Part shown: one piece after another, positions 34,284 through 43,052 of the stretch | Numbering within the stretch: position 1 is the stretch's first letter | How the letters are laid out: each line of letters starts with the position of its first letter | Assembly: GCA_003151825.1 (NCBI GenBank) | Contig: PLYO01000022.1 | Span: forward strand, 1-64,000 | From: Ignavibacteriota bacterium | GTDB lineage: Bacteria > Bacteroidota > Ignavibacteria > Palsa-1295 | Direction of reading: 5' to 3' | DNA length: 64,000 bases | Position numbers and translations under genes: made by a program | The notes under the pieces: generated by a model | Seen by the model: only the letters and a program-made list of their open reading frames with translations | Told to the model about the DNA's origin: nothing | The model's database searches: none

Positions 34284-35279
34284 TCACAACTCTTTTAATA
34301 TCCTTCCCAAAACTTCACTCACTCCAATCCCTTCCATGCACTCATGCGTGTAGATGGGGCAAATATGACTCCCATGTGGTGTGCAGGGGCGACACCACAG
34401 CGTGGGCAGTTCGATTATTTCTCCTGTCCCATCGGGCGGCGCAAAACCAAAAGCAGGCGACGTCGGACCAAAAATGGTGAGCACGCGTGTGCCGACGGCT
34501 GCGGCGGCATGCGCCGGCGCGCTGTCATTGCCCACGAGCAGCGAGGCGCGCTCGATCGCGGCCATCGAAACGAGAAAATTCGCGCGGCCGGCGAGATCGA
34601 GCACGGCCTTTGCCGCGCAAGCTTCCCGGATACGCTTGGCAAGCGCGCGTTCCTCTTCTCCGCCGATGACCATGACCCCAATTCCATGTTCCGTCAGCAC
34701 ATTGGCAAGCTCGAAAAATTTTTCGTCTCCCCATTTTTTCGTTTCCCATGCGCTTCCGGGCGCAAGTGCGACGGATTTTTTCCAGCGATAAAGAAACGGA
34801 GCCAGCAGCGGCGCGAGTGGAGGAATAATGCGTGGGAGCACCCCAAGATTCGCGTCGGGAAAAATCGCCCGGAGCAGCAGAATCGTACGCTCGTAACGGT
34901 TCGACCACCCTGCGTCAGCAACAGTATGCGTAAGATGGGCGTGCGTCATTGTGTCGAATCCGATTTTCACATCACAGGAAACGAGCGCGGCGAGCGCCTG
35001 CGAACGGCGCGACGCATGGAGAAGGAACAGTGTGTCGAAACCACATTCGTTAAGCTCGCTGGCTTTCGCTCGAATGCCGGCAATGCCGCGTTCCGAGCCG
35101 TGCTTATCGAACGGGATAACCCGATCGACATCGGGCGAGCTTGCAATCACATCTTCAATGCCGGAGCGCACAAGATAGGTGACGCGCGACGCGGGGTCCA
35201 GCCGCTTCAACTCGCGCGCAAGGCCGAGCGAAATAATCGCATCACCCAGAAACGCCGTTTCAATGATGAGCGCGTTCAT
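34284..35279 (-). CDS. Glycosyltransferase family 9 (heptosyltransferase-like)
   Basis: This 331-aa GT-B enzyme of the WaaF/WaaC type adds heptose to the lipopolysaccharide inner core. Visible motifs: N-terminal IIETAFLGDAIISLGLARELKR, SRRSQALAALVSCDVKIGFD, then the donor-binding lobe VALAPGSAWETKKWGDEKF, VMVIGGEEE, DLAGRANFLVSMAAIERASLLVGNDSAPAHAAAAVGT split around the family's GNDSxPxH motif, and FGPTSP. ATG at 35279 overlaps the acyltransferase stop (ATGA). It is the last gene of the minus-strand envelope operon. It stops 31 bp before the convergent lipoprotein gene end. Confidence 0.9.
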   Translation of the reverse strand: MNALIIETAFLGDAIISLGLARELKRLDPASRVTYLVRSGIEDVIASSPDVDRVIPFDKHGSERGIAGIRAKASELNECGFDTLFLLHASRRSQALAALVSCDVKIGFDTMTHAHLTHTVADAGWSNRYERTILLLRAIFPDANLGVLPRIIPPLAPLLAPFLYRWKKSVALAPGSAWETKKWGDEKFFELANVLTEHGIGVMVIGGEEERALAKRIREACAAKAVLDLAGRANFLVSMAAIERASLLVGNDSAPAHAAAAVGTRVLTIFGPTSPAFGFAPPDGTGEIIELPTLWCRPCTPHGSHICPIYTHECMEGIGVSEVLGRILKEL

Positions 35280-36130
35280 GGCGTGTCCGCTTGTGAGCGT
35301 TGGTCTTCCGCGTGTTTCCATCGTTTGTGCTGCCAGAGCCAGAACTCCGGCCGTTCGCGTATAGCCTCTTCCAGCATGGCCGTATGGCGCGCGGTCAACT
35401 CGCGCACGGTCTGGGGATTGGTTTCCACGAGATCGTCGAACGGAACGTTATGAAACCGGCAGCGGTATCCCCAGCGGGTGCGTTCATACGGTTGAAGAAA
35501 AAGAATGGGCGCGCGCGATGCGAGCGCGAGCCGTGCCGTGCCTTCGAGCGTGGGAACCGGGATGCCAAAAAAAGGCACGCGCACGTCTTCGGCGGATGCG
35601 GCCTGATCGCCAAGGATGGCGAGCAACTCACCGTTCCGGAGCGCGCGGAAGATCGCGCGAACATTTCCGGCGTCGAGCATCCGGTTGCCGAAGCGCGTCC
35701 GCATCCGCATGAGAAATTGCTCGGCCTTGCGTGATCGCTGGTTTTTGATGATGACGTCGAGCGGCTTTTTTACGCGCAATCCGCATCCGAGCGCAAGCCA
35801 CTCCCAATTTCCGATATGGCCGGAAAGGAGGATTGCTCCGGATGGCAAGATCGTCCCATTCACTCCGGAAAGCAATGGAAGAAATTCCGCGAGGTTTACG
35901 ATCTCGAGTCCCCGTTCGATTGCCGCTTTGCTCGCACATCGAAGAAAAAGAAATTCGAAGAACACCGTGCCGAGCGATGCGTAACTTTTTGCCGCAGTGC
36001 ACCTGCGTTTGGCGGAAGTCCATTCGGGAAAGGCCCGCGCGAGATTATCCAGCGTGACGCGCGAGCGGATGCCGGCATAAAAAGCAAGCCGCCCTAATGC
36101 ACCGCCCACAAACCTTAGCAGCCACAGCAT
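35276..36130 (-). CDS. Lipid A biosynthesis acyltransferase (LpxL/HtrB family)
   Basis: This 284-aa inner-membrane enzyme transfers a secondary acyl chain to lipid A. The N-terminal hydrophobic anchor is followed by NLARAFPEWT, the catalytic HxxxxE (GHIGNWEW), a substrate loop with NQRSRKAEQF, the GDQAAS motif, and the C-terminal RPEFWLWQHKRWK. ATG 36130 overlaps the upstream GWxTD gene stop (TGATG), which favours it over a TTG twelve codons upstream. The downstream glycosyltransferase overlaps by 4 bp, so the two lipopolysaccharide genes are coupled. Confidence 0.9.
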   Translation of the reverse strand: MLWLLRFVGGALGRLAFYAGIRSRVTLDNLARAFPEWTSAKRRCTAAKSYASLGTVFFEFLFLRCASKAAIERGLEIVNLAEFLPLLSGVNGTILPSGAILLSGHIGNWEWLALGCGLRVKKPLDVIIKNQRSRKAEQFLMRMRTRFGNRMLDAGNVRAIFRALRNGELLAILGDQAASAEDVRVPFFGIPVPTLEGTARLALASRAPILFLQPYERTRWGYRCRFHNVPFDDLVETNPQTVRELTARHTAMLEEAIRERPEFWLWQHKRWKHAEDQRSQADTP

Positions 36131-37596
36131 CAGTGCGCGAGACGCAGCGCCTCGTTGGTCATCCAATTGGGATCGTAACTTTCACCGATGACATTCGCGC
36201 TCACGAGCGAATAATTTCCGCCACCCATGCGATCGACGAAATCGAATTCTGCCCAAGAGCCACTCTGCAAACGAATATTGGGATCCGGATCGTACGTCCA
36301 GGTGATATATGGCTTATAGCTTGCCTTGAAGGAGACGGTTTGAATCCCCTTGTTGGGCGGTGGGCCATAGGTAATCCAGACTCGGCCCCGTCCTGTTTTC
36401 CAGCCTGGCGTTTTTTGATACGAGAATTGCTTGTTCGCTTGATCGACACGCCGTTTGAAAAGCCGGTACTCGTCGAGCGGGTGCTCGGCATGCAGCTTGT
36501 TGTCCTCGGTACGCCAAAAGGTAAACAAAAATCGCTGTTTCTCATCGAGATTCGTGAGCTTTTTCGCCGCCTTTTGATCGAACTCGCCTGCCCAATACAT
36601 GGATTGGGCAATCGCGTCATCGGCTTCCGGCTCGGTCATGCGGACGAAGTCTGAAGCGGCAAACAATACCGAATCGCTGCCTGCGGAGTTAGACGGCGGC
36701 GGCGGTTCCTCGGAAAGCTGCATCCCGGACGAATAAAAAAATGCCTTTTCCGTTTCGGCCTGAATGGCATCTTCCACTTTCGCCCGGATTCGCAATTTAT
36801 AGGAGTCGCTGGCAAGTCCATCGATGTCGATTCCCAAAAGAACGGGAACTGTTTCTGCGGTCAGCTGCACCTTTTGGATATTCGAAATAAGGGCTTTGCC
36901 CGTGGCGTCAATCACCTCGGTGATAATATCCGCACTCTGCCCTGGACCGATCGAGGACTGAGGCACGTAGAGTTCTGTATAATAAAAGAGCTTATCATAA
37001 TTTTCGCCAAAAATGGCGGAGGGATTCGGGGATACGATAAATCCCGCTTTCTCGAACGGGCCTGGAGTGCCTGTGGACTTTTCCACGGACGAAGCAAGCT
37101 CGATCCCGCTAAAGGAAAATTTCGTGGCGTCCTTATCGGGCAGCGTAATCGGGATCACAATCGTATCGAAACCCTTTTTCCCAAGATTCTCGCCGCGCTG
37201 CCAAATAAACGCTGCCGCCGTTGGCGCGATATAGGGAACGGCAAAGCCCATAGCGCCGAGAAGCTTGTTCGCACCTGCGGAATCGAGCTGACTCTTGGTG
37301 CCAGTAAATCGCACCGTGTCGTGAATATCTTTGCGTTGTGCCACGCTTCCATTTTGCCAGATTTCCACCTTCGATGCGGTGACGGCCGTCCAGGTAGCGC
37401 CTTTTTGCTGGAAGGCAAGCGCGCGCTCGATCACGCCATAATCAAGCTCGATCTCGGCACGCGCAGTGTCGTATCGAAATGCCACGGCGTCCGCTTCCAG
37501 CGGGTTCTGCGATTGTGCGATTCTCGGCGCAAGGAGCGCCATCAGCAGACCGGCCGTCAGGATGACGGTAGGAGAAAAAATAGTTCGGTCGTTCAT
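36130..37596 (-). CDS. GWxTD domain-containing protein
   Basis: This 488-aa exported protein starts at ATG 37596 with signal peptide ILTAGLLMALLAPRIAQSQ. The N-terminal 300 residues are beta-rich Ig-like domains. The C-terminal about 130 residues are the GWxTD domain, with the track YWAGEFDQKAAKKLTNLDEK, YRLFKRRVDQANKQFSY and PGWKTGRGRVWITYGPP; here the motif reads GWKTG, with Gly in place of Asp. Such proteins are found in Bacteroidota, Chlorobi and Acidobacteria and their role is unknown. It overlaps the acyltransferase gene by one base and follows a PorV-like gene, so it is probably part of an envelope assembly operon. Confidence 0.85.
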   Translation of the reverse strand: MNDRTIFSPTVILTAGLLMALLAPRIAQSQNPLEADAVAFRYDTARAEIELDYGVIERALAFQQKGATWTAVTASKVEIWQNGSVAQRKDIHDTVRFTGTKSQLDSAGANKLLGAMGFAVPYIAPTAAAFIWQRGENLGKKGFDTIVIPITLPDKDATKFSFSGIELASSVEKSTGTPGPFEKAGFIVSPNPSAIFGENYDKLFYYTELYVPQSSIGPGQSADIITEVIDATGKALISNIQKVQLTAETVPVLLGIDIDGLASDSYKLRIRAKVEDAIQAETEKAFFYSSGMQLSEEPPPPSNSAGSDSVLFAASDFVRMTEPEADDAIAQSMYWAGEFDQKAAKKLTNLDEKQRFLFTFWRTEDNKLHAEHPLDEYRLFKRRVDQANKQFSYQKTPGWKTGRGRVWITYGPPPNKGIQTVSFKASYKPYITWTYDPDPNIRLQSGSWAEFDFVDRMGGGNYSLVSANVIGESYDPNWMTNEALRLAH

Positions 37597-37689
37597 ATCA
37601 CGGAATGTAATTATGCTCACCCAGCCATAAGTTGCAGGAGATTCGTTCCGAAGTGAGAGTGGAAAAAAAATTCTCCGTTTTTAGAAAAC

Positions 37690-37735
37690 CCCTTAAATGA
37701 CAAGAGCGTCCCCGCAAAAACGGAAACGCCCTGTT
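37690..37735 (-). terminator. Possible weak terminator or processing hairpin
   Basis: On the minus strand, GCGTTTCCG, loop TTTTTG, CGGGGACGC pairs with G-U pairs and is followed by TCTTGTCATTT. It lies about 40 bases past the stop of the PorV-like gene and before the GWxTD gene, so it may only reduce downstream expression. Confidence 0.35.
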
Positions 37736-37752
37736 CCTGCAAGCCTTGCCGA

Positions 37753-38889
37753 TTATTGGAACGTCCCAGTAATCGTAATGTAATGGATTCCGCCGAGACT
37801 TTTCGTCGTGTTGTAGGCATATTCGATAACTCCGGAAAAATCCTCGCTCTTGTAATGAAATCCCGCTCCGATGCCGAAGCCAAGCTGATCCTGATTGAAG
37901 GCATATCCCGCGCGAAGCGAGGCCATGTCATTCCATACATATTCGGCACCGAGATTGTACTGCTCCGGCCCATCGGAATGCGTGGAAAAATCGAAGTCCA
38001 TATTCAGCTTTTGGTTCTCGGCCTGACCCTGCAATACATCGGTGGCCACGCCGATGCGAAAAATGAGCGGGAGCGGGTAATCCTGCGTGCTCAAACCGCC
38101 CGAAAGCGAATCGCGGACGGCATTGATATTCGGATTATTCGCAATGAAGTCGAGGCTGTTGCCGGAGAAATTCTGATTCGGTCCCAGATTGGTAAGGTCC
38201 ATCGCAATTTTCATGTGATAAAAATCGGTCAGGTATTCCGAACCCGCGTCGAAGGCCATGCCATTGGAGCTCAAGTCCAGAATAGTACTGCGAAGGTATT
38301 TCGCCGTTACTCCAAACGAGAAACGATCCGTGAGCGAGCCGGCAATCGTCCCGGCGAAGGAAAGGTCGTTCGCGTTATAGACGCCGGCATTCGCATCCTG
38401 CTGAATCGTGGAGTAAGCCAGGTTCCCATAATCCACGAGGGTGAGGGCGAATCCGGCCCGGTACTTGTCGCTCACCGGGAGCGTGACCCCAACAAAATTC
38501 TCCGTGACACCTCCAAACCACAGCGTGGTGGAGGCGCCCACATTGACGCCGGGGAGATTTGCTATGCCGGCCGGATTCCAGTAGAGCGACGAAATATCGT
38601 CCGCCAAGGCGGTATAGGCGCCGGCCATGCCTGCGGCGCGCGCGCCTACCCACAGCTTGGTGAATACCGACCCGGAAGCGCCGACATTCGTAAAATTGGC
38701 GGCCGTGGTGTTCGTGGTTACGCCGCCCTGCTGGGCAAACGCACGCTCTCCCGCCTCGCCGAGCAGAAGCGCGGCAGACATAGCGAACACACGCCCGCAT
38801 ACGAATACTCGCCGACGGTCGAGGACTCGCCTACGATCGAGGATTAGCGCGCGCTCCGTTGGGGTTTTCCGGCCACGGTACTCATTCAT
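37753..38889 (-). CDS. PorV/PorQ-family outer-membrane barrel
   Basis: This is 378 aa from ATG 38889 (GTG 38910 is an alternative). The first 50 residues are Arg-rich with a duplicated LDRRRV; the signal peptide proper is probably VFAMSAALLL...AFAQQ, so the start may be later. The mature part opens with the family signature FTKLWVGARAAGMAGAYTALADDISSLYWNPAGIA split here in two (ARAAGMAGAYTAL and SLYWNPAGIA). A 14-strand-like FadL-type barrel follows, ending ITITGTF. PorV shuttles T9SS cargo to the attachment complex; PorQ acts in the same system. It sits directly downstream of a 1348-aa secreted protein gene, fitting a cargo-handling role. Confidence 0.82.
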   Translation of the reverse strand: MNEYRGRKTPTERALILDRRRVLDRRRVFVCGRVFAMSAALLLGEAGERAFAQQGGVTTNTTAANFTNVGASGSVFTKLWVGARAAGMAGAYTALADDISSLYWNPAGIANLPGVNVGASTTLWFGGVTENFVGVTLPVSDKYRAGFALTLVDYGNLAYSTIQQDANAGVYNANDLSFAGTIAGSLTDRFSFGVTAKYLRSTILDLSSNGMAFDAGSEYLTDFYHMKIAMDLTNLGPNQNFSGNSLDFIANNPNINAVRDSLSGGLSTQDYPLPLIFRIGVATDVLQGQAENQKLNMDFDFSTHSDGPEQYNLGAEYVWNDMASLRAGYAFNQDQLGFGIGAGFHYKSEDFSGVIEYAYNTTKSLGGIHYITITGTFQ

Positions 38890-38962
38890 CTTTTGTATGA
38901 TCGATTTCACTCTATTAATAATCGTTTAGTTGGTTATTTTTTGGGATAGCCCCACTATTGGG

Positions 38963-41900
38963 TTATTTGGATAGCCCCACGACCACGCCGAATTTTGTTG
39001 TAATCTCTCCTATTTCAGCTCCGGAATTCGGGTCCTTCGCAATCACTCTCGCAAAGAGTACCTGGCTGCCCACGAGCTGCAGCCCGCTCGTCTGCAGGTT
39101 CCACACTTCGACTGCGGTTTGATCGCTGAGTTGATTGTAATGATAGGTCGTCGTCGTCTGAGCCAGATCATTCGTATCCTGCGTGACCGTCGATTGATAC
39201 CCGATGTGCTCGATCGTTTTGACGAGCGTTCCATCGAGAGCATAAATCTCGATGGTGCAGCGCGGCGGAAGGCGTGTAAAGAACAGCTTCGCCTCATCCG
39301 TGGAAATCTGAGCGAGGTTCGTAGCGATATAGGGATTGGGCACGACCTGCACCTGCGCGAGGATGGAATTGACGTAATTACTCGAATTTAAAAAACTCAC
39401 CGGAGGGCCGCTCTCGGTCTTGATGGAAAACTTCGCACCGGGGAACGGCAGATTTTTCATCAATCCAGTGAACGAAAGCATCACTTTATCGCCCGGCGCA
39501 AAATCTGGAGAATTCGGGCTGGTGTGGCCTGCGCTACCCGCAATCGTATCGCCGGTCGTGCCGGGGTCGGCAATTTCCGGCGCATTGAAGATAATCTCCG
39601 CGCCGCCCACGCTGAGTTTATGGACGACGACATGGTACGCAGGCGTGCCACCGGCGCCAGGCCCGTTGTCGATGTTGTCATTCCCACCCATCGGAAAATA
39701 ATATGGCCCCACGGAGCCACCGCTCGTGGGTCTTAAGCCGCCCGATGGCCCTTGAAGGTTAATTGAAGGAGAGCTGTGCTGAGAAGTGAAATTTGCCGCA
39801 TCGGTATAGTGGAACGCCGCCATCTCATACCACCCCGGATTCGGGACGTACATCGTGTCGGGGTCATTACAAAGTGGAAGATACGGAGTGCTCGACCCTT
39901 TAGCAGTGGCACCGATGTTATGGTAAAAATGATAGTCAAACTCTTCGGTCATATCGGTCGCAGTGTCCTTGACGAGGCGCAAGGTGTCATTCGGACATAT
40001 TGCAGGATCGATGGTTACGGTGATGGGCATAACCCGCGGGTACAGGGTGTCGCCATCGGTGAGAATAATTTGCACCGGACCCGGAGGGCCAATCACGTTT
40101 CCAAACGTCACCTGATAGGAGGTCTCGCCCAATGCGCCGAGGAAGGAGGGCCGCGTTGCGTCCGTATCGGTTGGCAGATTATAGATGCTCTGGTTGGCGA
40201 CACCATCCAAATTATTATTTGTGCGTTCCGAGAGCCGAAGGATACCCGTTGTCGTGCTGAGCGTTGGATTGTTCGGTCCGGGTATCACGGTTACGGAATT
40301 CAACCGGTACGGCGTGCCCAATTGCTCGAGGTTTACGTCGGCAAGGACGCTGAACGCATGATCGATGGTCTGATTCGGCGCGAAGGCCGGATTGTCGGTT
40401 GTAAATTGCGCGACAATAATGGAATCCGGCTGCGACGAACCTCCCTCGACGAGGGTCGTGCCAGGCTGAATAAGGAGCGGGAAGGAATACCCTGTGGTAT
40501 TATTCGCCGGATTCTGGAGATTGGCATACGTGTTCCGCACACTGTCCTGCGAGAGCTTCGTATCCGTCACATCGACATGGAAAATAAGCGGACTTTGGGC
40601 GAGAAACGCATCGTTATCTTCCGTCCATTGGGGCTGGAAGCTCACATTGATCGTGTCGTTGGTAAAGAGTTTGGCGAAAATTCCCGTATCGGCAATATTG
40701 AGCCGGACGTCCACTACCCCACCCAATTTGGGATTACCGCTTCCCGCCTGGCAATTGCCCGCGATGTTCGTACTCGTGTCGGCATTAAAGGGTACGAGGA
40801 AGGCGGGCTTGTTCGGAGTCCCCGGGACAAAGTTCTTTGGCGGCACGATCGCTGTATAAAGCGGGCCGACCTTATTGAGCGAATCGTACTCGCTAAAAGC
40901 AATGACGTAATAATAATACGTCACATTATTATTTAACCCCTCCGCTGACGTGAGGACCCCGGTGTGGGTATCGTCGCCAACATCGAGATAGTTATGCGGG
41001 ATGGGATTCGGCACGGTGTTCGTGCGCTTGTAATGCAGGTGATTGAAATGGCCGCTGGCATCGAAAACGGAATCGGTGGTGAAATTATAGAGCTGCCACT
41101 GGCCGAGCATGACGTCCGGGTTGTTGCCGTCGGGCCGGATGGTGCTGTCATGGTCCGAACGCGTCGAACGCCAGAGCTGATAGCCCATAAAGGAAAGCGT
41201 CGTATCCGGCAGGAGCGAAGCGGCGACGAGCAGTTTGGGATGCGTTATCTCCGCCGCCGTATCCCAATGCACGAGTACGGCTTTGTCTAAAGCGGTCGTG
41301 CTGACCTGCGGAATGTTTGGCGAGGTTGGCGAAAGAAAATGGTTGCAGGAGCAATTCCACCCGGTTGTATCTGGTTTCGGTGGCGTACCGGTATCCACGA
41401 CGACTGCGGTGGAATCGATCTCGCCAAACACTTCGTGCGCAAAATCCGTCAGGAGCAGCACTGCGGCGAAATTCTTTTCGTAGCTCTTGTTATCGACCTG
41501 CGCGATTGTAATGGCAACTATGGTTTCCACCGATTGTCCGGGCTGCCCGGGTTTTCCGGGCAGCAAGGTAAAGGGCCCTGTGGCCATGAGCAGGCGCTGA
41601 TCGTAATAGACCCCATTGAATAAGTCCTTCTCGCCCGAGGAGACGAAATTATAGCGCAGATCCTCGGTCGATGGATCATTCAGGATGGTCCAATCCTTGA
41701 ACGTGGTAAGCCCAAGCTGGTTTTTCTGGAACAGGCTGTTCGCGCAATATCCATGTAGGGCGGCGCTGTCGTCGTTTGCGATAATATTGCCGGCCGAATC
41801 TTTCACAGGGCTTTCGAGGAAGCTAAAGCCAATCCATCCGTATTGCTGCCCGTTGGGCGGCTGGCCATAATTACGCCATTGGACACCCATGTTGAGCTTT

Positions 41901-43009
41901 GTAAGGTCGGAGCGGTATGGCTCGCGCAGTTGCGAGGTATCCACTGGGTTCAAGCAATTGATGATCGGGAGCAAACTGGAGTTCACGTAGCTATTGCCAT
42001 CTTGCTGCGCCGCGCCGGATGCCGCGTCATCGAGATCGGGATCGTAGGCTGGCGCCATATAGCAATCAATGAGCGTGTCACCCGCTCCGGACCCCAACTC
42101 ACTGGAATTGTTCGTCACTTTGTGGCGCTCGAAAATCATATCGCGATAGCGTCCGAAGCTCCAGGAATAAATTTCCTCCTGAATATCGATGCCGAACGGA
42201 TACCCGGTTCCCTGACGGAATTCCGGATTGTTCGAGGGATCCTGATCGGAGTAAAAATTGACGATGTCTTCTTCGGAAGTAAGGGCCGGTTTCGGAACTT
42301 TGCCGTTTGCGAGCGGCGTATTGGACCCTGAGAGTTGGGATAAGGATTTGCGCGTTCCAACGTCGGAGACATAATCGCCGAAGTAATAATTACGGTTTAG
42401 CGTCTTGGTGGCGCTGGTGTCCCAGAGCGGCCAATAAGAATCCTGGTTGGGCACGACAGAGGACGATCCCGGGATGTATTTCCCCGAAGTTTTGTCATAC
42501 CGCGGCCCGACGTAGGAGATATATTTTGCCGAAGGAGTTGACCCATCGCTGCCGGTCGTGAGTCCGACCTGACTTGCTTCGCCTTCCATGTACCATCCCG
42601 CGCCCGAGTTTGGGTTATATCCAAGCTCGCAAAGCTTATGGGGTTTTCCCTGAAGGTCCTTTTCGGTTGCGAACCACAGCCCTCCGCCAAAAATGTAGCT
42701 GTCGCCCGAGCCGCGAGGCCAAAAGCAGCCTTCTCCGAGACCGCCGCTGTTGAAATCAACGCCGCGGTTCGTATAATAGAATTCGATGTTGCTATAGACG
42801 TTCAATTGCCGAAGGAACGCCTGGATTTGCTCGCCGGATTGTTTGCCGTTCTTCGCGGACGGACGAGCCGTGGCGGGCCGGGAAGCGGCCGAAACCAAAA
42901 GTGCCATGGCCATGAAGGAAAGCGCCCATCCAAACATGCGCGAGCGAACAACGTGAATGCGCGGGCGAACTACGCGGAACGAGCGCCCTGTGGAAAATAA
43001 AGTAATCAT
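38963..43009 (-). CDS. Very large secreted surface protein
   Basis: This 1348-aa protein has a signal peptide (WALSFMAMALLVSAAS...TARP). The N-terminal third is rich in Tyr, Trp, Gly and Asn (YSNIEFYYTNRGVDFNSGG; FGGGLWFATEKDL). The middle holds Ig/fibronectin-like strands (ALDKAVLVHWDTAAE, GYQLWRSTRSDHDS, NNVTYYYYVIAFSEYDS). The last 150 residues begin VVPNPYIATN, contain a FlgD-like fold (LPPRCTIEIYALDGTLVKTI) and end in FGVVVGLSK. This PNPY-FlgD-like end recurs in large exported proteins of Ignavibacteria-type genomes, as far as I recall, and may serve as a T9SS signal. It is encoded between the TonB receptor and the PorV-like barrel, so it may be a surface partner of that receptor. Confidence 0.8.
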   Translation of the reverse strand: MITLFSTGRSFRVVRPRIHVVRSRMFGWALSFMAMALLVSAASRPATARPSAKNGKQSGEQIQAFLRQLNVYSNIEFYYTNRGVDFNSGGLGEGCFWPRGSGDSYIFGGGLWFATEKDLQGKPHKLCELGYNPNSGAGWYMEGEASQVGLTTGSDGSTPSAKYISYVGPRYDKTSGKYIPGSSSVVPNQDSYWPLWDTSATKTLNRNYYFGDYVSDVGTRKSLSQLSGSNTPLANGKVPKPALTSEEDIVNFYSDQDPSNNPEFRQGTGYPFGIDIQEEIYSWSFGRYRDMIFERHKVTNNSSELGSGAGDTLIDCYMAPAYDPDLDDAASGAAQQDGNSYVNSSLLPIINCLNPVDTSQLREPYRSDLTKLNMGVQWRNYGQPPNGQQYGWIGFSFLESPVKDSAGNIIANDDSAALHGYCANSLFQKNQLGLTTFKDWTILNDPSTEDLRYNFVSSGEKDLFNGVYYDQRLLMATGPFTLLPGKPGQPGQSVETIVAITIAQVDNKSYEKNFAAVLLLTDFAHEVFGEIDSTAVVVDTGTPPKPDTTGWNCSCNHFLSPTSPNIPQVSTTALDKAVLVHWDTAAEITHPKLLVAASLLPDTTLSFMGYQLWRSTRSDHDSTIRPDGNNPDVMLGQWQLYNFTTDSVFDASGHFNHLHYKRTNTVPNPIPHNYLDVGDDTHTGVLTSAEGLNNNVTYYYYVIAFSEYDSLNKVGPLYTAIVPPKNFVPGTPNKPAFLVPFNADTSTNIAGNCQAGSGNPKLGGVVDVRLNIADTGIFAKLFTNDTINVSFQPQWTEDNDAFLAQSPLIFHVDVTDTKLSQDSVRNTYANLQNPANNTTGYSFPLLIQPGTTLVEGGSSQPDSIIVAQFTTDNPAFAPNQTIDHAFSVLADVNLEQLGTPYRLNSVTVIPGPNNPTLSTTTGILRLSERTNNNLDGVANQSIYNLPTDTDATRPSFLGALGETSYQVTFGNVIGPPGPVQIILTDGDTLYPRVMPITVTIDPAICPNDTLRLVKDTATDMTEEFDYHFYHNIGATAKGSSTPYLPLCNDPDTMYVPNPGWYEMAAFHYTDAANFTSQHSSPSINLQGPSGGLRPTSGGSVGPYYFPMGGNDNIDNGPGAGGTPAYHVVVHKLSVGGAEIIFNAPEIADPGTTGDTIAGSAGHTSPNSPDFAPGDKVMLSFTGLMKNLPFPGAKFSIKTESGPPVSFLNSSNYVNSILAQVQVVPNPYIATNLAQISTDEAKLFFTRLPPRCTIEIYALDGTLVKTIEHIGYQSTVTQDTNDLAQTTTTYHYNQLSDQTAVEVWNLQTSGLQLVGSQVLFARVIAKDPNSGAEIGEITTKFGVVVGLSK

Positions 43010-43052
43010 GCTTCGTGCTAAAAAAATTATTTCAAAAAGGTCAAAACGACCG

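Noticed and set aside
34344-35453. 369-codon plus-strand frame
   Set aside because: Antisense to the heptosyltransferase and acyltransferase genes, which carry clear family motifs.
39776-40936. 386-codon frame opposite the 1348-aa secreted protein gene
   Set aside because: Shadow of the large gene; Ile/Arg-rich with no domain.
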